Shown: piece after piece, positions 33,938 to 42,299 of the stretch
How the letters are laid out: each line of letters opens with the position of its first letter
Position numbering within the stretch: position 1 is the first letter of the stretch
Assembly: GCA_965215045.1 (NCBI GenBank)
Contig: OZ244031.1
Location: 992,001-1,056,000 of the forward strand
DNA: 64,000 nucleotides
Source of the DNA: G965215045 sp965215045
Lineage (GTDB): Bacteria; Pseudomonadota; Gammaproteobacteria; JABABF01
Direction of reading: 5' to 3'
Translations under genes and position numbers: made by a program
Notes under the pieces: model-generated
Told to the model about the DNA's origin: nothing
Databases searched by the model: none
Seen by the model: the letters and a program-made list of their open reading frames with translations, nothing else

Positions 33938-33946
33938 TGTGGAAAA
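33938..33946 (-). promoter_or_regulatory. DnaA box (one mismatch)
   Basis: TGTGGAAAA on the plus strand, that is TTTTCCACA against the consensus TTATCCACA. Confidence 0.6.
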
Positions 33947-33999
33947 GTGCCGGGGGCCTCTGAAATCCTCCCAAAAATGGCAAAAACAGGCGCCGGCCC

Positions 34000-34008
34000 T
34001 GTGGATAA
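34000..34008 (-). promoter_or_regulatory. Perfect DnaA box
   Basis: TGTGGATAA on the plus strand, the exact complement of TTATCCACA, followed directly by an AT-rich segment (CTTGTTTATAAATG). Confidence 0.85.
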
Positions 34009-34127
34009 CTTGTTTATAAATGCCTTTTTTGACTCCGACTGCTCCGGACCGGCGTCCCGGCAGAATTTTCGCCCCCCGATGCGTCGGTTTTCAGTAAACT
34101 ATTGATATAAGAAGTTTATTTATGGTG

Positions 34128-34156
34128 TTGCATATTGCAAAAAGAGGCGTTATGAT
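34128..34156 (+). promoter_or_regulatory. sigma70-type promoter of dnaA
   Basis: TTGCAT at 34128-34133 and TATGAT at 34151-34156 are separated by exactly 17 bases. Transcription would start near 34163 and give a leader of about 165 bases. Confidence 0.65.
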
Positions 34157-34164
34157 GGGCGGCA

Positions 34165-34200
34165 CGGAGCGGGTTGCTCCGTGGCGCCAAGGTTTTGGCG
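34165..34200 (+). promoter_or_regulatory. Two adjacent hairpins at the start of the dnaA leader
   Basis: CGGAGC/GCTCCG (34165-34170 with 34176-34181) and CGCCAA/TTGGCG (34185-34190 with 34195-34200) are perfect 6-bp stems with loops of five and four bases, placed right at the predicted mRNA 5' end. They could stabilise the message or control dnaA expression. No T-run follows. Confidence 0.5.
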
Positions 34201-34327
34201 TGTTGTATAAAAATTATGCAATCAGTGGAGGGCGGGATGCCCGGTTACGGACAGAAGAGAGGAAAAACGAGGGTCTCACACCTTGTGTGTGGGCATTTAT
34301 GCCTGAAAGGGGGGGCGAAAACAACCG

Positions 34328-36319
34328 ATGTCTGCGGCCGACACCTTGTTTACCGAACTCTGGCAGCAGTGCCGGGAGCGTTTGCAGCAGGAAATACCGC
34401 CCCAGGAATACAGCACGTGGATCTCCCCTCTTCAACCGGGGGGAGATGGGAGGCGTAACGTCCTGCAATTGTTTGCCCCCAATATCTTTATTCGCAGTTT
34501 CGTGCAGGATCGCTACCTGCCCCGAATTCACAAGACACTGCGCCGTCTGCAAAATGCCCCGCCGGAGGTGCAGCTGGAAGTCGGCGTCCCCGGGTGTGCG
34601 GAGCCGGACCCGGTCACCTATAACGGTAATGCGAATGGCGTCCGGCAATTTTCCGCCGAGCCAGTATCACCCCCGATGCCCGCCATCCCTCCCTCCCGCT
34701 TGCCGGCGGCGTCCCCCGCATCTTTTGCGCCATCGCCCGCGGCACATCGCTCACCGCAGGTGCCATCTGCAGCCGCTCCCGCGGCACCTCACTCATCGGC
34801 GGTGCCCACAGCCGCCCCCGAGACCCTGCGTTCATCGGCGCCGTCCGCGGCATCCCACTCGTATGCACCGCCGGCGGCCGCTCCCGTCCCCCCCCACTTG
34901 CCGGAGACGCCTGCTGTCCTCCAGACACTGCGCTCATCTGCGTCGTCCGCAGATGTTCCCGAGACACTTCATTCACCGCAGATGCCGGCTGCCGCTCCCG
35001 CGGCACCTCACTCATCGGCGGTGCCGGCAGCCGCCCCCGAGAGACTGCGTTCATCGGAGCTGCCCGCCGACGCTCCCGCGGCCACCCCCAACCCATCGTC
35101 GGCACCCACTGCAGTGCCGGCGGCGTCTCATCCGTCGGCGGGCTCCCCCGTCTCTCCCCCGGCATCCCACACGCCGGAGTTCCCGGGCTCTTCCGCTACA
35201 TTCCGCTCACCGTCACCGGAACCGCCAGGCAATGACGGGCACCCTGACGAGGGGCGCCCCGGCGGGCTGAACGGACATCCGCTGCCGGTGGCCACCCGCC
35301 CCCTGAACCGCGCCTACACCCTGTCCTCTTTTGTCGAGGGCGATTCCAATCGCATGGCAACTGCCGCCGCCCGTGCCGTGGTCGACCACTGTGGTGCCCC
35401 CGCGCACAACCCGCTGGTGTTTTACGGCGGGGTCGGCCTGGGCAAAACACACCTGATGCAGGCGGTGGGCAATGCCCTGCTGCAGAAAAACAGGCGCACC
35501 CGGGTGGTGTATTTCAGTTCCGAGGACTTTGTCAACCGCCTGATCAGCGCGATTCGCCTGCAGGCCATGGACGTTTTCCGCGCCCATTACCGGGACGAAG
35601 TGGATGTTCTGCTGATCGATGACGTGCAGTTTTTTGCCGATAAAGACGCCTCGGAAGCCGAGGCCTTCAACACCATCGATACCCTGAGTGAAACGGGGCG
35701 GCAGATCGTCATTACCTGCGATCGCTACCCGGGCGACCTGGGCGCCATGGAAGCGCGCCTGCGCTCGCGCATCGGCCGCGGCCTCTCGGTGCCGATAGAG
35801 GTGCCGGACCTGGAGACCCGGGCCGCGATCCTGATGAGCAAGGCCCTGCAGGCCCGGGAGCCGCTCTCCGAGGAAGTCGCCCTTTTTATTGCGCGCCACG
35901 TGGCTTCCAATGTCCGGGAACTCGAGGGGGCACTGAACAAGGTCATCGCCAGCGCGCACTTTGCCAGGCGGCCGATCGATATGGACATGGCACGGCGCGC
36001 CCTGGCCCACGTGATTGCCAGCAGCAACCGGGGGCCTACCATCCAGGACATCAAGAAACGGGTGGCGGATTATTACCGGGTTCGAGTCAGCGAGTTGGAT
36101 TCCCCGAGCCGCAAGGCCTCGCATGTCCGCCCCCGGCAGATGGCCATGTACCTGGCGCGGCACCTGACGCGCCACAGCCTGCCCGAGATCGGGGAACAGT
36201 TTGGCGGCCGTGATCACACCACGGTCCTGCACGCATGTAATAGAATGAACCAATTGCGTGCAGTGGATGCGGAGTGTGAGAACGATTACAGCCGTCTGCA
36301 TCGCGAGTTGAGTGAATAG
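34328..36319 (+). CDS. dnaA: Chromosomal replication initiator DnaA with expanded linker
   Basis: 663 residues, far above the usual 450-520. Domain I (about 1-95) is normal (LWQQCRERLQQEIPPQEYSTWI). Domain II runs from about 100 to 322 and is a Pro/Ala/Ser/His-rich stretch with internal repeats. The AAA+ domain starts near RAYTLSSFVEG (about 328), with Walker A GGVGLGKTH near 365 and Walker B LLIDDVQFF near 430. Domain IV has the DnaA-box reader GRDHTTVLHA near 635. So the enzyme core is intact and only the linker is enlarged. DnaA unwinds oriC and, as ATP-bound protein, also regulates genes. The ATG has AAAGGGGGG upstream. It heads dnaA-dnaN-recF-gyrB. Confidence 0.96.
   Translation: MSAADTLFTELWQQCRERLQQEIPPQEYSTWISPLQPGGDGRRNVLQLFAPNIFIRSFVQDRYLPRIHKTLRRLQNAPPEVQLEVGVPGCAEPDPVTYNGNANGVRQFSAEPVSPPMPAIPPSRLPAASPASFAPSPAAHRSPQVPSAAAPAAPHSSAVPTAAPETLRSSAPSAASHSYAPPAAAPVPPHLPETPAVLQTLRSSASSADVPETLHSPQMPAAAPAAPHSSAVPAAAPERLRSSELPADAPAATPNPSSAPTAVPAASHPSAGSPVSPPASHTPEFPGSSATFRSPSPEPPGNDGHPDEGRPGGLNGHPLPVATRPLNRAYTLSSFVEGDSNRMATAAARAVVDHCGAPAHNPLVFYGGVGLGKTHLMQAVGNALLQKNRRTRVVYFSSEDFVNRLISAIRLQAMDVFRAHYRDEVDVLLIDDVQFFADKDASEAEAFNTIDTLSETGRQIVITCDRYPGDLGAMEARLRSRIGRGLSVPIEVPDLETRAAILMSKALQAREPLSEEVALFIARHVASNVRELEGALNKVIASAHFARRPIDMDMARRALAHVIASSNRGPTIQDIKKRVADYYRVRVSELDSPSRKASHVRPRQMAMYLARHLTRHSLPEIGEQFGGRDHTTVLHACNRMNQLRAVDAECENDYSRLHRELSE
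34640..35290 (+). repeat. Repetitive segment encoding DnaA domain II
   Basis: A 67-bp block at 34772-34838 recurs at 34991-35057 with only a few changes, an offset of 219 bases or 73 codons. Shorter relatives (TCACCGCAG-type and TTCATCGG-type blocks) lie between them. The offset being a multiple of three keeps dnaA in frame. Confidence 0.85.
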
Positions 36320-36343
36320 CACCGCAAAGGAGGTGTGCTCATA

Positions 36344-37495
36344 ATGAAATTGAAATTGCTCAAAGAAGAACTGATGACCCCCCTGGAAATGGCGGCGGGT
36401 GCTGCCGACCGGGGGGTCCGGGACGACGTGCACTCGCACGTGCGGCTCCAGGCTGACAAGGGGAACATGCAGATTACCGGCGTCGGTATGCATGTCCAGG
36501 TCAGCGGTGAAGCCCACAGCGGCGTCGAGGGCGAGGCCGACACCACGCTTCCTGCAAAAAAGCTGCTTGATATATGCAAAACCCTGCCAGATGGCAGCCA
36601 GATCGCGATAGATATCGGCTCGGAGGCAGCCTCCCTCAAGGCCGGGCGCAGTCGTTTCAAGTTGCGCGTCTTTTCCCCGGACAGTTTTCCCGCGCACGCC
36701 GAGGAAAAACCCGAGGTTTCCCTGGAGATTCCGGCCGGGAAACTGCGGCAGATGCTGGGCAGGACCTCCTTTGCCATGGCGCAGAACGATGTGCGCCGCT
36801 ACCTGACCGGGATGCTGCTGGAGTTGCGCGCCGAGGGGGGGGCGGAGTTGCGCGCCGTGGCCACGGACGGACACCGCCTGGCGATGAGCAGCTGTCCCCT
36901 GGAGCCCAAGTCTTTGAAACAAGGGAAAGAAAATACCTGCCAGGTGATTCTGCCGATGGACATGGTGCAGCAGATGCGGCGCCTGTTGGACAATATTCCG
37001 GCCGGGGACAACGTGCGCCTGGAACTCAATGAAAAAAGCGGCGGCTTGTTGAGCGCAGAGCGCCAGGTGCAGTCCCTGGCGATCGATGGCAGTTTCCCCG
37101 ATTACGAGCGGGTGATCCCGGCACTCCAGGACCAGGCACTGCAGATGTTGCGCGCCCCGCTGCGGGAGGCCCTGGCGCGCGCCGCCGTCCTGGTGGAAAA
37201 CGAACCGACGCACGCGGTGAAGTTGCAATTGGGCGCGGGGAAAATACAGGTGCAGGCGGACAACCAGCTGGGCGAGGAGTACGAGGAGGAGCTCGATGCG
37301 GAATACGCCGGGGAAGCACTCAGTATCGCCTTCAATTTGAACTACCTGCGGGAAATGCTGGATGCCTGTGCCTCCCCGCAATTCCGGATGCATGTAACGG
37401 ATGCGAGTTCCAGCGTGCGCGTGGAGCCGGTCCCGGCCGAAGAAGAACCGGAGGAACTGCAAACCACCTACGTGCTGATGCCAATGCGCCTTTGA
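36344..37495 (+). CDS. dnaN: DNA polymerase III beta subunit (sliding clamp)
   Basis: 383 residues. The ATG at 36344 follows a full Shine-Dalgarno AAAGGAGGT (36326-36334); a GTG at 36335 is too close to it. The three clamp domains are visible, with LPAKKLLDICKTLPDG, ATDGHRLAMS, SIDGSFPDYERVIP-like (AIDGSFPDYERVIP) and the C-terminal YVLMPMRL. The clamp tethers polymerase to DNA. Its stop overlaps the recF start (TGATG). Confidence 0.97.
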   Translation: MKLKLLKEELMTPLEMAAGAADRGVRDDVHSHVRLQADKGNMQITGVGMHVQVSGEAHSGVEGEADTTLPAKKLLDICKTLPDGSQIAIDIGSEAASLKAGRSRFKLRVFSPDSFPAHAEEKPEVSLEIPAGKLRQMLGRTSFAMAQNDVRRYLTGMLLELRAEGGAELRAVATDGHRLAMSSCPLEPKSLKQGKENTCQVILPMDMVQQMRRLLDNIPAGDNVRLELNEKSGGLLSAERQVQSLAIDGSFPDYERVIPALQDQALQMLRAPLREALARAAVLVENEPTHAVKLQLGAGKIQVQADNQLGEEYEEELDAEYAGEALSIAFNLNYLREMLDACASPQFRMHVTDASSSVRVEPVPAEEEPEELQTTYVLMPMRL

Positions 37496-38595
37496 TGTTT
37501 TTGCGGAATATTCGCATCAACAACCTGCGCAACCTGGAATCGGTCTCCCTGCCTCGCCTGGGAGATGTGAATATTCTGTACGGCAAAAACGGCAGCGGCA
37601 AGACCTCTTTCCTGGAGGCAGTGAACCTGTTGGGCCTGGGGCGGCCATTTCGCCGCTCCCGTTTTATGCCGCTGATTCGCCGCCAGTCCGACACGTTCAC
37701 GGTGTTCGGGGAGTTGGAGGAACGCGAGAAAATGACCACGGGACTGGGCGTGCAGCGCACCCGGGGCGGTGCTCTCATGGTGCATATCGACGAAAAGCCC
37801 GCCCCGTCCGCCTCCGCCCTCGCCGAGCGTCTGCCCCTGCAGGCGATCGACGCCCGGGTTTTCCGGCTGCTGGATGGCCTGCCCCAGGAGCGCCGGCAAT
37901 TCATGGATTGGGGCGTGTTTCACGTGAAACATGCATTTCATCAGCACTGGCAACAGCTGCGCCGCTGCCTCAAACAGCGCAATGTCCTGTTGCGCGGTGC
38001 CCCGCAGGACCTGGAGCAATTGCAATTGTGGTCCTCCGGCGTGGTGGAGGCGGCCGCACAGGTGGACCGCCTGCGCCGTGAATGGGTGGAAAATTTCACC
38101 CCGGTGTTCTACGAAGTGTTGGGAGAACTGTGGCAATGGGGCGGACAATGGCAGCTGGAATACCGGCGCGGCTGGCCGGAGGGCGAATCCCTGGCGGACT
38201 GCCTGGAAAAAGACCTGCCCGGGGACCGCAAGCGCGGCTACACGCGCTACGGACCGCAGGCGGCGGACCTGCATCTGGGCTTTGAGGGACAGCCGGCGCA
38301 GAACACCCTGTCCCGGGGACAGCAGAAGCTGGCGGCGGCGGCATTGCGCCTGGCGCAGGGGGTACAATTGTTTCGTCTGCAGCAGCGGCGGTGTGTGTTC
38401 CTGGTGGACGACCTGTCGGCAGAGTTGGACCGGGCCAGCCGGCAGCGCCTGTGCGGCGTACTGGAAAACACCGGGAACCAGGTGTTTTTGAGTTGCATAG
38501 AGCGCGAAAGCCTGGCCCTGGACTGGCCCAAAACCAGGACGGTGCAGGTGTTTCACGTGAAACAGGGCGAGATTTCAGCCGAGGCAAACAACTGA
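37495..38595 (+). CDS. recF: DNA replication and repair protein RecF
   Basis: 366 residues, SMC-like ATPase. Walker A is YGKNGSGKTSFLEA near 26-39, the signature LSRGQQKLAAAALRLAQ is near 268, and Walker B VFLVDDLSAELD near 301. RecF helps load RecA at gaps with RecO and RecR. The start overlaps the dnaN stop and the end overlaps the gyrB start by one base. Two perfect parS sites are embedded in the reading frame, each read as F-H-V-K, at residues about 142 and 353. Confidence 0.95.
   Translation: MFLRNIRINNLRNLESVSLPRLGDVNILYGKNGSGKTSFLEAVNLLGLGRPFRRSRFMPLIRRQSDTFTVFGELEEREKMTTGLGVQRTRGGALMVHIDEKPAPSASALAERLPLQAIDARVFRLLDGLPQERRQFMDWGVFHVKHAFHQHWQQLRRCLKQRNVLLRGAPQDLEQLQLWSSGVVEAAAQVDRLRREWVENFTPVFYEVLGELWQWGGQWQLEYRRGWPEGESLADCLEKDLPGDRKRGYTRYGPQAADLHLGFEGQPAQNTLSRGQQKLAAAALRLAQGVQLFRLQQRRCVFLVDDLSAELDRASRQRLCGVLENTGNQVFLSCIERESLALDWPKTRTVQVFHVKQGEISAEANN
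37916..37931. promoter_or_regulatory. parS: parS centromere site 1
   Basis: TGTTTCACGTGAAACA, a perfect 16-bp match to the conserved bacterial parS palindrome, inside recF. ParB encoded at 24294-25169 is the expected ligand. Confidence 0.95.
38549..38564. promoter_or_regulatory. parS: parS centromere site 2
   Basis: A second perfect TGTTTCACGTGAAACA, 633 bases from site 1, near the recF 3' end. Confidence 0.95.
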
Positions 38596-41012
38596 TGGCG
38601 CGCGCGAATAACGACTACGATTCCAGCAGCATCAAGGTGCTCAAAGGCCTGGAGGCCGTGCGCAAGACGCCGGGCATGTATATCGGGGATACCGACGACG
38701 GCACCGGGCTGCACCACATGGTCTTTGAGCTCGTGGATAACTCGATTGACGAGGCATTGGCCGGCCACTGCACGAGGATCCAGGTGATCATTCATCCGGG
38801 AGAGGCGGTTACGGTCCTGGATGACGGCCGCGGCATCCCGACAGAAATGCATGAGGAGGGCGTGCCGGCCGCCGAAGTGGTGATGACGGTCCTGCACGCC
38901 GGCGGCAAGTTTGACAAGGACAGCTACAAGGTATCCGGCGGCTTGCACGGAGTGGGCGTGTCGGTGGTCAATGCCCTGTCCGAGGAATTGCGCCTATCGA
39001 TTCGGCGCAACGGCAGGCTCTATGAGCAGCTGTACCGGGATGGCCGTCCCCAGGAGCCGCTGAAAGAGGTCGGACCGGCAGGGGGCTCGGGCACCGAGGT
39101 GTATTTTCGTCCTTCTGTGGAGGTGTTCAACAACATCGAATTCAGTTACGAGCAGATCGCCGCCCGTCTGCGGGAGCTGTCCTTTTTGAACGCCGGCGTC
39201 GAGATTCTGCTGTGCGATGAACGCAGCGAGCGCGAGGAGCGCTTTTTCAACGAGGGCGGGCTGACCGACTTCGTCCAGTATCTCAATGAGAACTGCACCC
39301 CGGTGCAACCGGTATTCTGTTTCCAGGAGCGGCGCAAGGAAGACGACATCATCGTCGAACTGGCCCTGCAGTGGCACGAGGGCTACGAGGAGGAGGTGTA
39401 TTGCTACACCAACAATGTCCCGCAGCGCGATGGTGGCACGCACCTGGCTGGTCTGCGTTCCGCACTGACCCTCTCGGTGAATAATTACATCAAGCGGGAG
39501 GGCTTTGACAAGAAAGCGGGGGTCACCATTACCGGTGAGGATATACGGGAAGGTCTGACCGCGGTGCTCTCCGTCAAGGTGCCGGAGCCCAAGTTTTCCT
39601 CCCAGACCAAGGAGAAACTGGTTTCCTCCGAGGTGCGGACCGCGGTGGAGCAGTCCACGTACCAGCGCCTGCGGGATTATCTCCTGGAAAATCCCCGCGA
39701 GGCGCGCCTGGCGGCACAAAAAATCGTTAATGCGGCACGGGCGCGCGAAGCGGCACTCAAGGCGCGCGAACTCAAGCAGCGCAAAGACCCCCTGGATATT
39801 GCCAACCTGCCGGGCAAGCTGGCGGATTGCCAGGAAAAAGACCCGGCCCGTTCAGAATTGTTCCTGGTGGAGGGTGACTCGGCCGGCGGCTCTGCCAAGC
39901 AGGGGCGCAACCGACTGTTCCAGGCGGTTTTGCCCCTGAAGGGAAAAATTTTGAATGTCGAGAAGGTGCAGGTCAACAAGACCCTGTCTTCGGCGGAAAT
40001 CGGCACGATTATTACCGCCCTGGGCTGCGGCGTCGGCAAGAATGAATTTGATTCCGATGCGCTGCGCTATCACCGCATCATCATCATGACCGATGCCGAC
40101 GTGGACGGCTCCCATATCCGCACCCTGTTGCTGACCTTCTTTTTCCGTTACATGACCGAACTGATCGAGGGCGGCTACGTGTACATCGCCCAGCCGCCCC
40201 TGTATAAAATCAGTAAAGGAAAGCAGTATCAATATCTTACAGATGAAGAGCAGATGCAGGAGTACCTGCTGGAACTGGCCTTGGAAGATGCCGGCCTGCA
40301 CGTCAACCCGGAGGCGCCGTCCATCAGTGGAGAGGCCCTGGAAAGCCTGACCCGGGAATACCAGCAGGCGCAGCGGGCGATACAGGTGCTGGGGCGCCGC
40401 TACCCGGCACTCCTCCTGGAGCAGTTGTGGCATCTGCCGCCGCTGGACCCGGAGGCCCTCAAGGAGAAGGAGGTGGTGGAAACCTGGAACCGGACACTGG
40501 CAGAGCAGCTGCAGCAGACACCGGAAGCAGGGACCTTTGAGCTGGAAATCCGGGAAGACACCGAGCGGGGCCTGTACCTGCCGGTGGTGACGCTCAGTGT
40601 GCAGGGGATGCAGAAGATCAGCGTTTTGCGCTGGGAATTCTTCAATTCACGCGAATACCAGGCACTGACCCGGATGGTCGCCCGGCTGGAAAACCTGCTG
40701 GAAGCCGGTGCTTATGTCCACCGGGGCGAGCAGCGCCGGGAGATCAGCGACTTCGGCGAGGCCCTGGAGTGGCTGCTGCATACCGGCCAGCGGGGCTACA
40801 ACATCCAGCGCTACAAGGGCTTGGGGGAGATGAATCCCGAGCAGCTCTGGGAGACGACCATGGAACCCGAGGACCGGCGCCTGCTCCAGGTCGGCCTGGA
40901 AGATGCGCAACAGGCCTCGCGCCTGTTTGAAACGCTGATGGGCGACAAGGTGGAGCCCCGTCGCCAGTTTATCGAAGAAAACGCCCTGCAGGTGGAAAAC
41001 CTGGATATCTGA
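38595..41012 (+). CDS. gyrB: DNA gyrase subunit B
   Basis: 805 residues (E. coli 804). GHKL ATPase domain with LEAVRKTPGMYIGDT, ELVDNSIDEALAG and GGLHGVGVSVVNALS; transducer; TOPRIM with LVEGDSAGGSAKQGRNR and DADVDGSHIRTLLLTFFFR; and the gammaproteobacterial insertion before the C-terminal GLGEMNPEQLWETTM. With GyrA it introduces negative supercoils. The ATG at 38595 overlaps the recF stop. The long repeat array follows its stop. Confidence 0.97.
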   Translation: MARANNDYDSSSIKVLKGLEAVRKTPGMYIGDTDDGTGLHHMVFELVDNSIDEALAGHCTRIQVIIHPGEAVTVLDDGRGIPTEMHEEGVPAAEVVMTVLHAGGKFDKDSYKVSGGLHGVGVSVVNALSEELRLSIRRNGRLYEQLYRDGRPQEPLKEVGPAGGSGTEVYFRPSVEVFNNIEFSYEQIAARLRELSFLNAGVEILLCDERSEREERFFNEGGLTDFVQYLNENCTPVQPVFCFQERRKEDDIIVELALQWHEGYEEEVYCYTNNVPQRDGGTHLAGLRSALTLSVNNYIKREGFDKKAGVTITGEDIREGLTAVLSVKVPEPKFSSQTKEKLVSSEVRTAVEQSTYQRLRDYLLENPREARLAAQKIVNAARAREAALKARELKQRKDPLDIANLPGKLADCQEKDPARSELFLVEGDSAGGSAKQGRNRLFQAVLPLKGKILNVEKVQVNKTLSSAEIGTIITALGCGVGKNEFDSDALRYHRIIIMTDADVDGSHIRTLLLTFFFRYMTELIEGGYVYIAQPPLYKISKGKQYQYLTDEEQMQEYLLELALEDAGLHVNPEAPSISGEALESLTREYQQAQRAIQVLGRRYPALLLEQLWHLPPLDPEALKEKEVVETWNRTLAEQLQQTPEAGTFELEIREDTERGLYLPVVTLSVQGMQKISVLRWEFFNSREYQALTRMVARLENLLEAGAYVHRGEQRREISDFGEALEWLLHTGQRGYNIQRYKGLGEMNPEQLWETTMEPEDRRLLQVGLEDAQQASRLFETLMGDKVEPRRQFIEENALQVENLDI

Positions 41013-41112
41013 GCTCGGGGCACCGTCAACCGCCCCACCATCACCACACTATCGCCACACCATGCGCCCCGGGACGGGGTGACTGGGCAGGGCCGCCGTC
41101 TGACGGGCGGCC
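41013..41112. other. Spacer between gyrB and the repeat array
   Basis: No gene. A CACCATCACCACACTATCGC stretch and a CGCCCCGGGACGGGGTG segment precede the first repeat unit. No clear intrinsic terminator for the dnaA-gyrB operon is visible. Confidence 0.4.
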
Positions 41113-41575
41113 GGTGGTGCTGTTGGGCCGCCGCCGCGGGGGTGTGCCGCTCAGTTGTGCCGTCTGACGGGCAGCCGGTGGTGCTGTTGGGCCGCCGCCG
41201 CGGGGGTGTGCCGCCCGGTTGCGCCGTCTGACGGGCAGCCGGTGGTGCTGTTGGGGTGGCGCCGCGGGTGTGTGCTGCCTGGTTGCGCTGTATGACGGGC
41301 GGTCGGTGGTGCTGTTGGGCCGCCGCCGCGGGGTGTGCTGCCTGGTTGCGCTGTATGACGGGCGGTCGGTGGTGCTGTTGGGCCGCCGCCGCGGGGTGTG
41401 CTGCCTGGTTGCGCCGCCTGACGGGCAGCCGGTGGTGCTGTTGGGGCGGCGTGCGGGGTGTGCTGCCTGGTTGCGCCGTCTGACGGGCGGCCGGTGGTGC
41501 TGTTGGGCCGCCGTCGCGGGGTGTGCCGCTCAGATGTGCCGTCTGGCCGGCGGCAGACGCTGTTGCTCGGCGCGG
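41095..41575. repeat. 62-64-bp tandem array between gyrB and plsC (7 units plus plsC end)
   Basis: The core GGTGGTGCTGTTGGG begins at 41113, 41177, 41241, 41305, 41368, 41431 and 41493 (periods 64, 64, 64, 63, 63, 62). Each unit reads roughly CCGTCTGACGGGCGGCCGGT, then GGTGCTGTTGGGCCGCCG and CGGGGTGTGCCGC. The last unit runs into the plsC stop codon, and the plsC 3' coding end (CCGTCTGGCCGGCGGCAGAC, then GCTGTTGCTCGGCGCGG) is a divergent member of the same unit. Confidence 0.92.
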
Positions 41576-42282
41576 ATCCAGGCTTCGGCGCGGCGTGTCA
41601 GTTCCCGGGTGTCGCCATTGCCGGCCCGCAACGCCGGGCCGATACTGACCGTGATCTCCCCGGGATACTTGAGCAGGCGTCGCCCGGGCCAGCATTCGCC
41701 GGCATTGTGAGCGATCGGAACCAGGGGGCAGTTTGCCTGGACCGCCAGGCGTGCCGCCCCCTGTGAAAAGGGCTTGGTCTTGCCGGGGGGGATGCGTGTC
41801 CCCTCCGGAAACACCACCAGGCGGACGCCCCGGCGCAGTGTCTTCTCCCCTTGCTGCAACAGGCGTTGCATGGCCTGTCGCCGGGCGCCCCGGTCCAGGG
41901 GGATATGGCCGATGATCCTGAGTCCCCAGCCGAATACGGGGATGCGCAACAACTCCTGTTTGACCACGCCCACGGTCGGGCGTCCCGGGAATAGCCGCAT
42001 CAGTGCGTAGGTCTCCCACGGGCTCTGGTGGTTGCTGCACAGCACGCAGGCATCCGTCGGCAGATGCTCAGCACCCCGCACCCGGCTGCGAATTCCGCAG
42101 CACAGGGCCGTCCACCACAGCACGGCATCGCAGCTGTACATGAGCAGGGCGGCCGCCGCTGGCCGGGGCAGTGCCAGGCACAGCGGAATCAGGCAGCCAA
42201 AACCCAGGAAAATCAACGGGTAACCGCAATAAAACAGGAGGCTGCGCAGGGCGAGCACGGGCTTGCTGTCAAAAGAGTGCAT
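41530..42282 (-). CDS. 1-acyl-sn-glycerol-3-phosphate acyltransferase (PlsC-like)
   Basis: 250 residues from the ATG at 42282 (MHSFDSKPVLALRSLLFYCG); a longer frame upstream only translates repeats. Two hydrophobic segments near the start (about 9-45), then the acyltransferase block N-H-Q-S-P-W-E (HxxxxE variant of HxxxxD, seen in related enzymes), GHIPLDRG, and FPEGTRIPPGKTKPF. It acylates lysophosphatidic acid in membrane lipid synthesis. The position between gyrB and glyS matches the acyltransferase gene at the Pseudomonas origin. Its 3' end resembles the adjacent tandem array, and its last codons (RRHI) fall within the repeat. Confidence 0.87.
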   Translation of the reverse strand: MHSFDSKPVLALRSLLFYCGYPLIFLGFGCLIPLCLALPRPAAAALLMYSCDAVLWWTALCCGIRSRVRGAEHLPTDACVLCSNHQSPWETYALMRLFPGRPTVGVVKQELLRIPVFGWGLRIIGHIPLDRGARRQAMQRLLQQGEKTLRRGVRLVVFPEGTRIPPGKTKPFSQGAARLAVQANCPLVPIAHNAGECWPGRRLLKYPGEITVSIGPALRAGNGDTRELTRRAEAWIRAEQQRLPPARRHI

Positions 42283-42299
42283 TATGTGCCCCGAACGGC

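Larger units (their letters stand above)
33741..34160. other. oriC: Replication origin core (oriC)
   Basis: The non-coding segment between rpmH and dnaA holds two DnaA boxes 62 bases apart and strongly AT-rich stretches at 34009-34027 and 34092-34140 that could unwind. Genes diverge from here on both sides, as expected at an origin, and rpmH-dnaA is the origin position in Pseudomonas. The whole rpmH-dnaA gap (1249 bases) also contains the 36-bp and 80-bp arrays. Confidence 0.8.

Noticed and set aside
35213..37462. 749-codon minus-strand frame across dnaA and dnaN
   Set aside because: Antisense to two essential genes whose motifs are intact; no ribosome-binding site.
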